A DNA stretch of 64,000 nucleotides from Sphaerisporangium melleum (lineage in GTDB: Bacteria > Actinomycetota > Actinomycetes > Streptosporangiales > Streptosporangiaceae): NCBI RefSeq assembly GCF_014646695.1, contig NZ_BMNT01000002.1, positions 186,892-250,891 of the forward strand, given 5' to 3'. The translations under genes and the position numbers were made by a program. Each line of letters starts with the position of its first letter. Position 1 is the first letter of the stretch. Below, one piece after another: positions 29,976 to 43,078 of this stretch. The notes beneath the pieces are model-generated. The model searched no databases. It saw nothing but the letters and a program-made list of their open reading frames with translations, and was not told where the DNA came from.

Positions 29976-32597
29976 ATGCGCTCGGCGAAGAACGTGAACG
30001 TCTACCGTGCCACCGTCGCCGCGTTATCCGTCGGCGCCATCGCGGCGGCGGTCTGCGTCGCGGTGACGTGGGCGGTGCTGGACCTGTTCGTGGCCGGGGC
30101 CGAAGGGCTCGTCGGCGGCTACCTGACCGGTAGCGCGAACGGCGTCACCGCCGCCGCCGCGGCGGCCACCGGCGGCCCGGTCGACTGGTGGTCCCCCACA
30201 CTCTCGACGGGCGGCCGGATCTGGCCGGCCCGGTTCCTGCTCCAGGGATCGCCGCTGGTCCTGGTCGCGCTCGGACCGGTGGCCGCCGGCCTGGTGGCGG
30301 GCCTGCTCACCCGGGGCAGACGGCGGCTGCTGGCCGCGTCGGCCGGTTACGCCGCCGTCCTCACCGCCGCCGCCGCGATCACCGCGGCCGTGGCCCCCGG
30401 CGAGCTCGCGGTGGTCACCACGCCCGCGCCTTCGGCCTTCGTCCTCGGCCTGGCCGTGTGCTTCGCCGCCGGCCTGGCCGGCCAGGCCGCCCGCCGCGTC
30501 AAGGTGCTGGCCACGGCCGCCGCCATCCTGCTGGTCGCCCAGTTCGCCGTCTCGGGCTCGGCGGTGGCCGCCCCGGCGCCGCAGGGCGCGGCCGAGTTGC
30601 CCATCACCATGGCGGCCGCCGGCCCGCCCGAGCCCGCGCCGGTCGGCTACCTGCGCCCGGGGGTGGCCGAGGCGCTCGCCAAGGTCGGCGTCAAGGACGC
30701 GGCGAGCGGGCAGCGGATCGCCCCCGGCGCCGGCCCCGCCGTGGCCAAGGACCCCTGGCTCGGCGTGGCCACGATGCTGAGCATCGAAAGCCCGGCCGGC
30801 AAGGGCGTCAAGAGCTGGCTGCGCGCCAACGCCGGGCTCTTCGCCGCCAAGGACCCCGTCGCGCAGTTGCGCGCACTGCCCGCCCGACCCGAGGACCCGC
30901 TGGGACTCAAGCACGACTGGTTCCAGCAGGAGGTCGACGGCGTCCCGGTGTACGGCGCGCGGGTCGGCGTGCACCGCGACGCCAAGGGCGCGACGGTGCG
31001 CGGCCTGACCAACTACTTCATCCCCGACCTGGTGCCCTCCGGCACCAGGCCCACCCTCGCCGCCCAGGGCGCGGTGGCCGCCGCCGGGCGCGCCATGCCC
31101 GGCGCCAGGGCCGGCGCGCCGCCCGAGCTCCTGCTGCTGCCCGACGAACCCGACCCCGGCAAGCCGGTGCCGGCCACTCTGGTCTGGCGGGTGCCGATGG
31201 TCGCCGACGACGGACGCTCGACCATCTTCTCCATCGACGCGCTCAGCACCGGCCGGATCGTCAAGTTCGAGCCAGGCCGGCTGGAGTACAAGAACCGCAG
31301 CGTCTGGGACCTGGACAACCACCCACGCCCCAGCGGCGGGCCCGCCAGGACCGAGGGCCAGGGACCGGTCGCGGTGGACGACGTCAACAAGGTCTACGAC
31401 AACAGCGGCCACTTCTACGACTACATGATGTCCACCTTCGGCCGGGACAGCTGGGACGGCGAGGGCGCGCCGATGCGGTCCTCCGCGCGGTACTCCAACA
31501 ACCGCGACAACTCGCCGGTCAAGAACGCGTTCTTCGACCCGCTGACCGGCGAGACCATGTTCGGCGAGGGCACCGCCACGCTCACGATCGTGGCGCACGA
31601 GTGGCAGCACGGCGTGACGTACTCCACGGCCGGACTGTTCTCCTACTTCCAGGGCGGCGCGCTGCACGAGAGCTTCTCCGACGTCTTCGCCGCCTTCACC
31701 GAGTACAAGCTGAAAGGCAGCACCTCGTGGAAGGCCGGCGAGGGCAGCTCGCTCGGCGTCATCCGCGACCTGGCCGACCCGCACGCGATCAGCTTCGACG
31801 GCAGGCCGCACCCCGCCCACTACAGCGAGTACTGGCTGGGCTGCCTGGACGGCGGGTGGGTGCACTTCAACAGCCTGATCCCCAGCCACGCCTGGTACAT
31901 CCTGGCCACCCGCATCGGCATCCCGAAGACCGCCGAGATCGCCTACCGCGACCTGAGCATCATGCTCGGCCCGCGCTCCCGCTTCTCCGACACCCGCGCG
32001 GGCGCCATCCAGGCGGCCTCCGACCTGTACGGCAAGAACTCGCCGGAGATGCTGGAGACCTGGCGCGCCTTCGGGGCCGTTGGGATCGACGGCTCCTACG
32101 AGTCGCCGCGCCAGTTCTGCCTCTGCTTCGCCGACGAGTCGCTGTCCGGGGTGGGCCTGGAAGCGCTGGACCCCCAGGGCTCCAGCACCGACGCGACCGT
32201 CGCCGCACTGCTGCGCCTGCGCGGCATGTTCGAGAACGCCGAGTCCGGCGCGGTCATGCACTACGCCCAGCTCTACTCGCGCGCCAACAGCCGGGCGATG
32301 GAGTTGCTCACCTCCGATGACGACCTCCGCCGAAAGACCGCGCACGTGATGCAGTCGCTGGAGCCCGCCTTCCGTACGGTCGGCACGTCGGCGGGCGACC
32401 GGGTCTTCATCACGCAGTCGCTGGTGGACGAGATCAACGGCGTGGTCGACGCCTACGTCCAGGCCGACGAGGACTCCGGCGGAGACGGGATGTGGCCGGC
32501 GCTGGCCCGCTCGGAACGCGAGTACGCCGACATCCAGGCGATGGTCGGCATGACGGCCAACCAGGCGCTCACCTACCTCGACTCCCTCTTCGAATAG
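29976..32597 (+). CDS. M4-type (thermolysin-like) metallopeptidase with N-terminal membrane domain
   Basis: An 873-residue protein. Instead of a simple signal peptide, the first 200 residues contain four or five hydrophobic helices, including ALSVGAIAAAVCVAVTWAVL, LVLVALGPVAAGLVAGLL and AFVLGLAVCFAAGLAG. A propeptide-like region follows (about 230-440). The peptidase domain has the zinc motif H541-EWQ-H545 and third ligand E565 in HESFSD, 20 residues later as in thermolysin. H-F-N-S downstream is near the expected catalytic His region. ATG at 29976 follows TGGAGG. The S8 protease gene begins eight bases after its stop, so they form an operon. Confidence 0.86.
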   Translation: MRSAKNVNVYRATVAALSVGAIAAAVCVAVTWAVLDLFVAGAEGLVGGYLTGSANGVTAAAAAATGGPVDWWSPTLSTGGRIWPARFLLQGSPLVLVALGPVAAGLVAGLLTRGRRRLLAASAGYAAVLTAAAAITAAVAPGELAVVTTPAPSAFVLGLAVCFAAGLAGQAARRVKVLATAAAILLVAQFAVSGSAVAAPAPQGAAELPITMAAAGPPEPAPVGYLRPGVAEALAKVGVKDAASGQRIAPGAGPAVAKDPWLGVATMLSIESPAGKGVKSWLRANAGLFAAKDPVAQLRALPARPEDPLGLKHDWFQQEVDGVPVYGARVGVHRDAKGATVRGLTNYFIPDLVPSGTRPTLAAQGAVAAAGRAMPGARAGAPPELLLLPDEPDPGKPVPATLVWRVPMVADDGRSTIFSIDALSTGRIVKFEPGRLEYKNRSVWDLDNHPRPSGGPARTEGQGPVAVDDVNKVYDNSGHFYDYMMSTFGRDSWDGEGAPMRSSARYSNNRDNSPVKNAFFDPLTGETMFGEGTATLTIVAHEWQHGVTYSTAGLFSYFQGGALHESFSDVFAAFTEYKLKGSTSWKAGEGSSLGVIRDLADPHAISFDGRPHPAHYSEYWLGCLDGGWVHFNSLIPSHAWYILATRIGIPKTAEIAYRDLSIMLGPRSRFSDTRAGAIQAASDLYGKNSPEMLETWRAFGAVGIDGSYESPRQFCLCFADESLSGVGLEALDPQGSSTDATVAALLRLRGMFENAESGAVMHYAQLYSRANSRAMELLTSDDDLRRKTAHVMQSLEPAFRTVGTSAGDRVFITQSLVDEINGVVDAYVQADEDSGGDGMWPALARSEREYADIQAMVGMTANQALTYLDSLFE

Positions 32598-32604
32598 GAA
32601 CTCC

Positions 32605-36147
<3,543 letters not shown>

Positions 36148-36175
36148 CCCCCGTACGGCGGGCAGGAGGCCGCCA

Positions 36176-36210
36176 CGAACCCGGCCCGGAACTTCACCGG
36201 GCCGGGTTCG
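36176..36210. terminator. 14-bp-stem terminator after the S8 gene
   Basis: CGAACCCGGCCCGG (36176-36189) pairs perfectly with CCGGGCCGGGTTCG (36197-36210) around a 7-base loop, 28 bases after the stop. Confidence 0.7.
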
Positions 36211-36291
36211 CGCCCTTACCCTCCCGGCTCGGATTCGCCGCCGTCGCGGCGGAAGGCGAACCGAACGACCGGGACCCGACGTCTAGGAATC

Positions 36292-37224
36292 GTGAAGATT
36301 CTCACCTGGACCCGTCTCGGTCTCGCGGCGGCGGTGGTCTGCGCGGCGGCCGCGACGCTCACGGCGTCGTCCGGCGAGTCGCTCTCCTCCCCCGTACCGG
36401 CCACCTGCCCGCAGCGCTGGGACAGCGCCGAGATCGGCGGCTGGGTGCCCGCCGTGGCCCGCGTCCGGGGCGCGGCGCGGTCGCTCGTCCCCGGCTCGCC
36501 GGTGCGGGCCCTCATCTGCGCCTACCCCGGGGACAACACGCGCCCGGGCGGCGAACGGCTGGCCGGCTCGCGCACGCTGACCGACCAGGCCGCGCCGATG
36601 GCTCGCGACCTGGCCTATCTCCCGGTCGTCACCGGCGATGTGGGCCGCGCGTGCACGCAGATGGGCGGACCGTTGACCAACTACCTCATCCGGTTCGCCT
36701 ACCCCGACGGCCACGCCCTGTGGGTGGGCACCGCCGAGGAGGTCAACCACTGCGTGCGGACCACCAACGGCACGGCCACCAGCAACGCCTACCCCGGGCC
36801 CGCCATCGCCACCGCGTACAAGCACGGCGTCTGGCGGCCCACCGCACCGGACGACCCCTGCCAGGGCTCCGGCGCCCGCAAAGGCCAGGACGAGCTGATG
36901 GTCCCGGGACGGCCCGGCCGGCTCACCGTGTGCAGGAACGCCACGTACAACAGGCCCCCCTACCGCAAACGGCACGGCAGAGACATCGCCCGCGCCCTGG
37001 CCGCGACCCTCAACTCCCTGGACACCATCCCGAGCTCGAACGGCTGCCACGAGACCTCCGGCACGCACGAACGCGGCATCCGCCTCATCTTCGACTACCC
37101 CGAAGGGCCGCCCGCCGCGGTGACGATCCTGATCGGCTGCACCCCCGCCGTCGACAACGGCCTCCTCCAGGCCGACCTGCCCGCCCCGCTGCGCGACCGG
37201 CTCCTCCGCCTCGCCCCACGCTGA
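36292..37224 (+). CDS. Secreted protein of unknown function
   Basis: A 310-residue protein I do not recognise. A signal peptide or anchor (LGLAAAVVCAAAATLTAS) spans about 9-26. The mature part has eight cysteines, for example in VPATCPQRW, LICAYPG, RACTQMGG, NHCVRTTNG and IGCTPA. That suggests disulfides and an extracytoplasmic location. Segments such as LIRFAYPDGHALWVG and IRLIFDYPEGPPAAVTILIGC look related and may reflect an internal duplication. GTG at 36292 has AGGAAT close by. It stands alone after the protease operon terminator. Confidence 0.75.
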   Translation: MKILTWTRLGLAAAVVCAAAATLTASSGESLSSPVPATCPQRWDSAEIGGWVPAVARVRGAARSLVPGSPVRALICAYPGDNTRPGGERLAGSRTLTDQAAPMARDLAYLPVVTGDVGRACTQMGGPLTNYLIRFAYPDGHALWVGTAEEVNHCVRTTNGTATSNAYPGPAIATAYKHGVWRPTAPDDPCQGSGARKGQDELMVPGRPGRLTVCRNATYNRPPYRKRHGRDIARALAATLNSLDTIPSSNGCHETSGTHERGIRLIFDYPEGPPAAVTILIGCTPAVDNGLLQADLPAPLRDRLLRLAPR

Positions 37225-37542
37225 CAACGCGCCCGCCTTCGGTGGACGGCGGTGTACTTCTCCCCGATGGGCGCCTTCGGCGGCGTGGTTCCTGTGCCAC
37301 CCGACCGTATTCGTACCGAGACGCCGTTTCGGGGCGGACCCAAAGAATTACGGCTGGCACTGAAAGACAAGTACTTGGCGCTCAGCGGCATGGATCTTCC
37401 CTTCCCCGACGCCAGAGGATGCTTGCACGCCTGAGCCGCGCATCGTCATGCGCGCCCCCTCGGCGTGCGGCCGTACGCATCGCACGGACCGCGTATCACC
37501 ATCCATGCCCGCCCAGCCGACCGCCTCGGAAAGGCAGACAGA
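37225..37542. other. 318-bp spacer before the secreted pair
   Basis: No established gene is seen. One 60-codon frame on the plus strand (GTG 37252 to TGA 37434) has a protein-like end (KELRLALKDKYLALSG) but a weaker third-position GC bias than its neighbours and only a weak ribosome site. The rest presumably carries the promoter for the small secreted protein at 37543. Confidence 0.35.
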
Positions 37543-38001
37543 ATGCGAAACCGCACCCTCCATCGCGTCGCGTCAGGACTGACCGGCGTGGCACTCGCCG
37601 CCACGGCCTTCGTGTCGTTCACCCAGCCGGCGAGCGCCTACACCTGTTCCGGCGGCAAATCCACCACGCTCAACGCCTCCGACGGTGTGGGCTCCGCGGA
37701 CATCACCTTCTACCCCAAGTGCTCCGACGGGAAGGCGCATTGGAGTGGCACCATCCGCGACACGAAGTGCGACGCGCGCGCCGCGCGGATCATCGTCCAG
37801 TCCATCTGGAGCGGCGTGCCGGGTACCCCGGCGTGGAGCTATGACTACGAAGCGCCCAACGGCTGCAACACGGGCCGCTCGTTCAGTGGCAGCGCCGCGG
37901 GCATGTCGGGCAACTGGCGGATCGAACTGTACGTCGGCGCCTGCAACTCGACGTCATGCTCCTCCTACACCTACGGGAGCCTGGCCTACAACAGCGCCTG
38001 A
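37543..38001 (+). CDS. Small secreted Cys-containing protein, first of a tandem pair
   Basis: A 152-residue protein with a clear signal peptide (VALAATAFVSFTQPASA, cleavage near residue 30). The mature 120 residues contain six cysteines, including KCSDGKAHWSGTI, TKCDARAARI and a C-x6-C end (GACNSTSCSSY). It is rich in Ser, Thr, Gly and aromatic residues, as beta-sheet extracellular proteins often are. No known family comes to mind. The gene 155 bases downstream encodes a paralogue with the same cysteine layout. Aggregation, binding or toxin-like roles are all possible. Confidence 0.75.
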   Translation: MRNRTLHRVASGLTGVALAATAFVSFTQPASAYTCSGGKSTTLNASDGVGSADITFYPKCSDGKAHWSGTIRDTKCDARAARIIVQSIWSGVPGTPAWSYDYEAPNGCNTGRSFSGSAAGMSGNWRIELYVGACNSTSCSSYTYGSLAYNSA

Positions 38002-38156
38002 GCGGCCTTCCGTCCCCCGGACCACCGGCGGACGCAAGGCGCGGAACCCGCGCCTCTGCCGGACCACGCGCCAGAGGACGCACGCCCCCTTCAGGCCATC
38101 CGTTTCCTGGCCGGGCCATCTGCCCATCGATCACCCACCCAACGGGAGACAGTGTT

Positions 38157-38627
38157 GTGAACCGCTGGAGAAGAACGCTCACCCTACTCATCTCGGCATT
38201 CCTGGCGACCGGATCATTCTTCGCCATCTCCTCGTCACCGGCGATGGCCGCGAGTTGCTCCAGCCCGATCGTGGTCTCCAGCTCCCCCGTCGCCTCCGTG
38301 GACTTCGCGTGGGACGTGTGCAGCGACGGGAAGATCCACGTATGGGCCGGAACGCTGTACGACAGAAGCTGTGACGACCGGACCGCCTACACCAGGTTCT
38401 TCCTGCAGCGGAAGTTGAAGGGCGGCTCCAGCTGGAGCTTCATGAACGGCTCATCGCAGTACAAGGTGAACGGCTGCGGCAACTGGTCGACCCTGCCGGA
38501 GATCGTCCTCGACCGCAACACCTCCAGCCCTTCGTCGTACGACTTCCGCCTGGTCAACGAGCTGTGGGCCTGCAGTTCCCTCTCCTGCAGCACCTACTAC
38601 CACTCGTACTACTCCTACAGCTACTGA
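38157..38627 (+). CDS. Small secreted Cys-containing protein, second of a tandem pair
   Basis: A 156-residue protein with a signal peptide (LLISAFLATGSFFAISSSPAMA, cleavage near residue 31). It shares with its neighbour the blocks VCSDGKIHVWAGTL, RSCDDRTAY and a C-x5-C pair near the end, followed by a Tyr/Ser-rich tail. Pairwise identity is low outside these blocks, so the duplication is old. GTG at 38157 follows AACGGGAG. A strong hairpin lies downstream. Function is unknown. Confidence 0.75.
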   Translation: MNRWRRTLTLLISAFLATGSFFAISSSPAMAASCSSPIVVSSSPVASVDFAWDVCSDGKIHVWAGTLYDRSCDDRTAYTRFFLQRKLKGGSSWSFMNGSSQYKVNGCGNWSTLPEIVLDRNTSSPSSYDFRLVNELWACSSLSCSTYYHSYYSYSY

Positions 38628-38691
38628 CAGACGAGGGCCGGCAGCCGGTCGTCCCGGCTCCCGATCCACCTCCGTCCCCGTAGCACCACAC

Positions 38692-38722
38692 TGCCGGGCA
38701 TCGCCAGCCGCGATGCCCGGCA
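38692..38722. terminator. 13-bp-stem terminator after the secreted pair
   Basis: TGCCGGGCATCGC (38692-38704) pairs exactly with GCGATGCCCGGCA (38710-38722), with loop CAGCC. No T tract follows. Confidence 0.65.
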
Positions 38723-38919
38723 GTCGTCGTTGGTGAAGTCACCACAGCGGGTCGAGGCCACCTCGGCATCGTCAGCACGTCACCGCTACCCGACCGGGTT
38801 CACCCTTCCTAGCGGCCATGGCTCGGCCGGTTCGTTACCTTCGGGTGGCGGCGCCCGTCATAGGGGCGACGGCCGTGGATGCCCGCGGTCGTCGGACCGA
38901 CGAACGGATGGAGACCAAG

Positions 38920-39327
38920 GTGCTGACCACCATCATGTACGTGACGATCTATGTCACCGACCAGGACCGCGCGCTGGAGTTCTACACCGAGAAGCTCGGC
39001 CTGGAGAAGCGCGCCGACCATCAGTGGCCGGAATCACGCTTCCTCACCGTGGGCGTCCCCGGCAGCCCGGTCGAGATCCTCCTCTGGTCGCACGCGCCGG
39101 CCGCGGGACAGCCGATGGGGAAGCGGCCGGGGGCCGACCCCGGTCCGATCTTCCTGGAGTCGGACGACCTGCGGAAGGACTTCGAGGTGTTTCGCGGGCG
39201 AGGCGTGACCTTCGATGAGGCTGAACCGCAGGACTACCCGTTCGGCGTCCGCATCGAGGCGGTGGACCCGGACGGCAACCGGATCTCGCTCCGCCAGCGG
39301 CGCCTGCCGAACCGCACGGACGGCTGA
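38920..39327 (+). CDS. VOC (glyoxalase/bleomycin-resistance fold) protein
   Basis: A 135-residue single VOC module. IYVTDQDRALEFYTEKLGLEKRAD is the typical first beta-alpha-beta unit, and the end VRIEAVDPDGNRISLRQ carries the second metal-ligand Glu region. Members bind a metal and act as dioxygenases, lyases or antibiotic-binding proteins, and the role here is not defined. GTG at 38920 was chosen because GGAG lies six bases upstream, with ATG at 38908 an alternative. It is 48 bases ahead of an ECF sigma factor gene and probably co-transcribed. Confidence 0.8.
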   Translation: MLTTIMYVTIYVTDQDRALEFYTEKLGLEKRADHQWPESRFLTVGVPGSPVEILLWSHAPAAGQPMGKRPGADPGPIFLESDDLRKDFEVFRGRGVTFDEAEPQDYPFGVRIEAVDPDGNRISLRQRRLPNRTDG

Positions 39328-39375
39328 CCACGACCCGCACGATTTATCAGCGAGCGATCCGAGGACGATGACGAG

Positions 39376-40254
39376 ATGACCGACACCAGCCGGACGAACA
39401 TGGTGGCCGAGGCGTTCGAGGCCCAGCGCGACCGGCTGCGTGCGGTCGCCTACCGGGTGCTCGGATCGCACGCCGACGCCGAGGACGTGGTCCAGGAGGC
39501 CTGGATGCGGCTCGCCCGCCAGGACACGGCGACCATCGACAACCTGGCGGGCTGGCTGACCACCGTGGTCGGCCGGATCAGCCTGGACGTCCTGCGCTCA
39601 CGCCAGGCCCGCCCCGAGGCGTCCTACGGCGAAGGGTTCCCCGGGCTCGTGGTGACGGCCGACGACGGCGCCGAGCCCGAGGAGCACGTGGCGCTCGCCG
39701 ACGCGGTGGGGCTCGCGCTGCTCGTCGTCCTGGACTCGCTCGGGCCGAGCGAGCGGCTGGCGTTCGTGCTGCACGACCTGTTCGCGGTGCCGTTCGCCGA
39801 GATCGGCCAGATCCTCGGCAAATCCGCCGACACCACCAAGATGATCGCCAGCCGTGCCCGCAGAAAGGTACGGGCGACCGAACGACCGCAGACCGTCACA
39901 CGGGAACAGCGAGAGGTCGCCGAGGCCTTCCGGGCTGCGGCCATGAACGGCGATTTCGAAGCACTCCTGCGCGTGCTCGACCCGGAGGTACGGCTGACCG
40001 TCGACACCCCCGACGGCGTGGTCGTCGCCCTCGGCGCCACCAAGGTCGCCACCGGCGCGACGACGGTCTCCCGCCACATCGCACGGCATCAGGCGGTGCT
40101 CGTCAACGGCCTTCCCGGATACCTCTCCTGGCGCGAGGACGGCACCCCCCTATCGCTCATCTCCTTCACGGTCACCAACGCCCGCATCACCGCCATAGCA
40201 ATCGTGACCGACCCTGCCAAACTCACATCCCTCCACCTGCCGACCCCCACCTGA
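39376..40254 (+). CDS. ECF41-type (SigJ-like) RNA polymerase sigma factor
   Basis: A 292-residue sigma factor. Region 2 is at about 8-75 (AYRVLGSHADAEDVVQEAWMRL) and region 4 at about 105-165. It includes the ECF41-characteristic HDLFAVPFAEI. The C-terminal 110 residues form the SnoaL-like extension that regulates ECF41 factors in place of an anti-sigma. In the family this extension carries DGGGK and NPDKL motifs. Here the matching places read DGVVV and DPAKL, so the first motif is altered. ECF41 genes usually adjoin a small oxidoreductase, whereas here the neighbour is a VOC protein. Confidence 0.88.
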   Translation: MTDTSRTNMVAEAFEAQRDRLRAVAYRVLGSHADAEDVVQEAWMRLARQDTATIDNLAGWLTTVVGRISLDVLRSRQARPEASYGEGFPGLVVTADDGAEPEEHVALADAVGLALLVVLDSLGPSERLAFVLHDLFAVPFAEIGQILGKSADTTKMIASRARRKVRATERPQTVTREQREVAEAFRAAAMNGDFEALLRVLDPEVRLTVDTPDGVVVALGATKVATGATTVSRHIARHQAVLVNGLPGYLSWREDGTPLSLISFTVTNARITAIAIVTDPAKLTSLHLPTPT

Positions 40255-40419
40255 GCCACCCCACGCGGGCTTGTACGACCCTGCCGGCGGGCCATGGACG
40301 GTCGCTCGCTCCGTCCCACGCCCGGCGTCCCACGGAACAGGCACATCCCGAGATCATCCAGGGGTACGGCAGACCCGGCCCGGGTGCTTCTTCCGGGCCG
40401 GGGTCTTGCTGGTCAGGGG

Positions 40420-41583
40420 TTACTTGAGGAGTTGGCGGGCCATGACGACGCGTTGGATCTGGTTGGTGCCCTCGTAGATCTGGGTGATCTTGGCGTCGCG
40501 CATCATGCGTTCTACGGGGTAGTCGCGGGTGTAGCCGTAGCCGCCGAGGAGCTGGACGGCGTCGGTGGTGATCTCCATGGCGGCGTCGGAGGCGGCGCAC
40601 TTGGCGGCGCTGGAGAAGAAGGTCAGGTCGGCGACCTTCTCTCCGTGCATGGCGGCCTCGGACTTGGCGGCGGCGGCGTAGGTGAGCTGCCGGGCGGCCT
40701 CTAGCTTCATGGCCATGTCGGCGATCATGAACTGCAGTCCCTGGAACTCGGCGATCGGCTTGCCGAACTGCTTGCGCTCCTTGACGTACCCGATGGCGTA
40801 GTCGAGCGCGCCCTGGGCGATGCCGAGGGCCTGGGCGGCGATGGTGATGCGGGTGTGGTCGAGCGTGGCCAGGGCCGTCTTGAAGCCGGTTCCCTCCTCG
40901 CCGATCAGCCGGTCGGCCGGGATGCGGGCGTTCTCGAAGATCACCTGGCGGGTGGGTGAGCCCTTGATGCCGAGCTTCTTCTCCTTGGCCCCGAAGGAGA
41001 CCCCTTCGTCGCCCTTCTCGACCACGAAGGCCGAGATGCCGCGCGCCCCGGCGTCCGGGTCGGTCACGGCCATGACGGTGTAGAACTCCGACACGCCCGC
41101 GTTGGTGATCCACATCTTGGTGCCGTTGAGCACGTAGTGGTCGCCGTCGCGGACCGCCCGGGTCTTCATCGCCGCCGCGTCGGAGCCGGCCTCGGGTTCG
41201 GACAGCGCGTAGGAGAACATGCCCTCCCCGCGCGCGACACGCGGCAGGTAGCGCTGCTTGAGCTCCTCGGACGCCGACAGCAGCAGTGGTACGGTGCCGA
41301 GCTTGTTCACGGCCGGGATCAGGGACGAGGAGGCGCAGGCCCGCGCGACCTCCTCGATGACGATCACCGTCGCGAGCGCGTCGGCGCCGGCCCCGTCGTA
41401 CTGTTCGGGGACGTGCACCGCGTGCAGGTCGGCGGCCACGAGGGCCTTGTAGGCGTCCCACGGGAACTCGCCGGCCTCGTCGACCGTGGCGGCGTGCGGG
41501 GCGATCTTCTCGTCAGCGAGAGCCCGGACGGTCTCGCGCAGCATCACGTGCTCTTCGCCGGGCGCGTAGAGAGGGAAGCTCAT
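40420..41583 (-). CDS. Acyl-CoA dehydrogenase
   Basis: A 387-residue FAD enzyme that introduces the alpha-beta double bond in acyl-CoA. Signatures are [18 protein letters not shown] and [17 protein letters not shown] in the middle domain, [19 protein letters not shown], and the C-terminal [34 protein letters not shown]. In that last segment the Glu of YEGTN is the usual catalytic base. ATG at 41583 was used. No good ribosome site precedes it. Chain specificity is not clear. It is divergent from the UDP-glucose dehydrogenase gene. Confidence 0.93.
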   Translation of the reverse strand: MSFPLYAPGEEHVMLRETVRALADEKIAPHAATVDEAGEFPWDAYKALVAADLHAVHVPEQYDGAGADALATVIVIEEVARACASSSLIPAVNKLGTVPLLLSASEELKQRYLPRVARGEGMFSYALSEPEAGSDAAAMKTRAVRDGDHYVLNGTKMWITNAGVSEFYTVMAVTDPDAGARGISAFVVEKGDEGVSFGAKEKKLGIKGSPTRQVIFENARIPADRLIGEEGTGFKTALATLDHTRITIAAQALGIAQGALDYAIGYVKERKQFGKPIAEFQGLQFMIADMAMKLEAARQLTYAAAAKSEAAMHGEKVADLTFFSSAAKCAASDAAMEITTDAVQLLGGYGYTRDYPVERMMRDAKITQIYEGTNQIQRVVMARQLLK

Positions 41584-41758
41584 GGACAAATACTAGGACG
41601 TCCAACAATACGGTGTCCGGCCTGGGGGTATATGAGACACAGCTCTCTGCGAAATGTCCGGTTTGTACTGTTGCTGCGACCGGAGGGGCCGATAACATGC
41701 CCCGGCAACGTTGCGGTAAAGATTGGGTCGAACAGCGATACACGAAAGGAGCACGCTC

Positions 41759-43078
41759 GTGCCCTATCGCCTGACGGTCCTGGGGACCGGATACCTGGGT
41801 GCCACGCACGCGGCGTGCATGGCCGCGCTGGGCTTCGAGGTGCTCGGCCTGGACGTGGATCCCGGCAAGGTCGCCTCCCTGCAGGCGGGGCGGCTCCCCA
41901 TCCACGAGCCGGGCCTGGAGGAGCTGCTCCAGCAGGGCCTGGCCTCCGGGAAACTGCGCTTCACCACCTCCTACGAGGAGGCCGCCGAGTTCGGCGACGT
42001 GCACTTCATCTGCGTGGGCACGCCCCAGAAGAAGGGCGAGTACGCGGCGGACGTCTCCTACCTGGACGCCGTGGTCGAGTCGCTGGCACCGCACCTGACC
42101 CGCGAGTGCCTGGTGGTCGGCAAGTCCACCGTGCCGGTCGGCACCGCCCAGCGGCTGGCCGACAAGCTCGTCCGGCTGTCGCCCGCCGGAGACGCCGTGG
42201 AGCTCGCCTGGAACCCCGAGTTCCTGCGCGAGGGCTTCGCCGTCCGGGACACCATGCACCCTGACCGCATCGTCCTCGGCGTGGTCTCCGAAACCGCCGA
42301 AAAGGTGATGCGGGAGGTGTACGAGGCGATGCTCGCGGAGGGCACGCCCCTGGTCATCACCGACTACCCGACCGCCGAGCTGGTCAAGGTCGCGGCGAAC
42401 GCCTTCCTGGCCACCAAGATCTCCTTCATCAACGCGATGGCCGAGGTCTGCGAGGCCGCGCACGCCGACGTGAAGGACCTGTCGCTGGCGCTGTCGTTCG
42501 ACGAGCGCATCGGCGGCCGGTTCCTCAACCCGGGTCTGGGCTTCGGCGGCGGCTGCCTGCCCAAGGACATCCGGGCGTTCATGGCGCGGGCCGGCGAGCT
42601 CGGCGCCGACCAGGCGCTCACCTTCCTGCGCGAGGTGGACGCCATCAACATGCGCCGCCGCGCCCGCATGGTCGACCTGGCCCGCGAACTGGCCGGCGGC
42701 TCCTTCCGCGGCTGCTCGGTCACGGTGCTCGGCGCGGCGTTCAAGCCGAACTCCGATGACATCCGCGACTCGCCGGCGCTGGACGTCGCCGTGAACATCC
42801 GCGAGCAGGGCGGCGACGTCACGGTGTACGACCCGGTGGCCCTTGCGAACGCGCGCCGCGCCCATCCGGCGCTGCGGTTCGGCGAGTCGGCGCTGGAGGC
42901 CGCCCGGGGCGCGCACGTGGTGCTGGTGCTGACCGAGTGGCAGGAGTTCATCGACCTCGACCCGGAGGAGCTCGGCCAGGTCGTCGCCGGCCGCAAGATC
43001 GTGGACGGGCGCAACGCGCTGGACGCCGAGACCTGGCGCGCCGCCGGCTGGCACTACCGCGCCCTCGGCCGCCCCTGA
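41759..43078 (+). CDS. UDP-glucose/GDP-mannose 6-dehydrogenase family protein
   Basis: A 439-residue enzyme that oxidises UDP-glucose to UDP-glucuronate in two NAD-dependent steps. The Rossmann loop is VLGTGYLGATHA. CVGTPQKKGEY and KSTVPVGTA belong to the NAD domain. NPEFLREGFAVRDTMHPDR and KVAANAFLATKISFINAMA follow. The catalytic Cys lies in GFGGGCLPKDI, and VLGAAFKPNSDDIRDSP opens the C-terminal UDP-binding domain. GTG at 41759 has AAAGGAG at good distance. Its product would feed uronic-acid-containing polysaccharides. A terminator hairpin follows. Confidence 0.94.
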   Translation: MPYRLTVLGTGYLGATHAACMAALGFEVLGLDVDPGKVASLQAGRLPIHEPGLEELLQQGLASGKLRFTTSYEEAAEFGDVHFICVGTPQKKGEYAADVSYLDAVVESLAPHLTRECLVVGKSTVPVGTAQRLADKLVRLSPAGDAVELAWNPEFLREGFAVRDTMHPDRIVLGVVSETAEKVMREVYEAMLAEGTPLVITDYPTAELVKVAANAFLATKISFINAMAEVCEAAHADVKDLSLALSFDERIGGRFLNPGLGFGGGCLPKDIRAFMARAGELGADQALTFLREVDAINMRRRARMVDLARELAGGSFRGCSVTVLGAAFKPNSDDIRDSPALDVAVNIREQGGDVTVYDPVALANARRAHPALRFGESALEAARGAHVVLVLTEWQEFIDLDPEELGQVVAGRKIVDGRNALDAETWRAAGWHYRALGRP

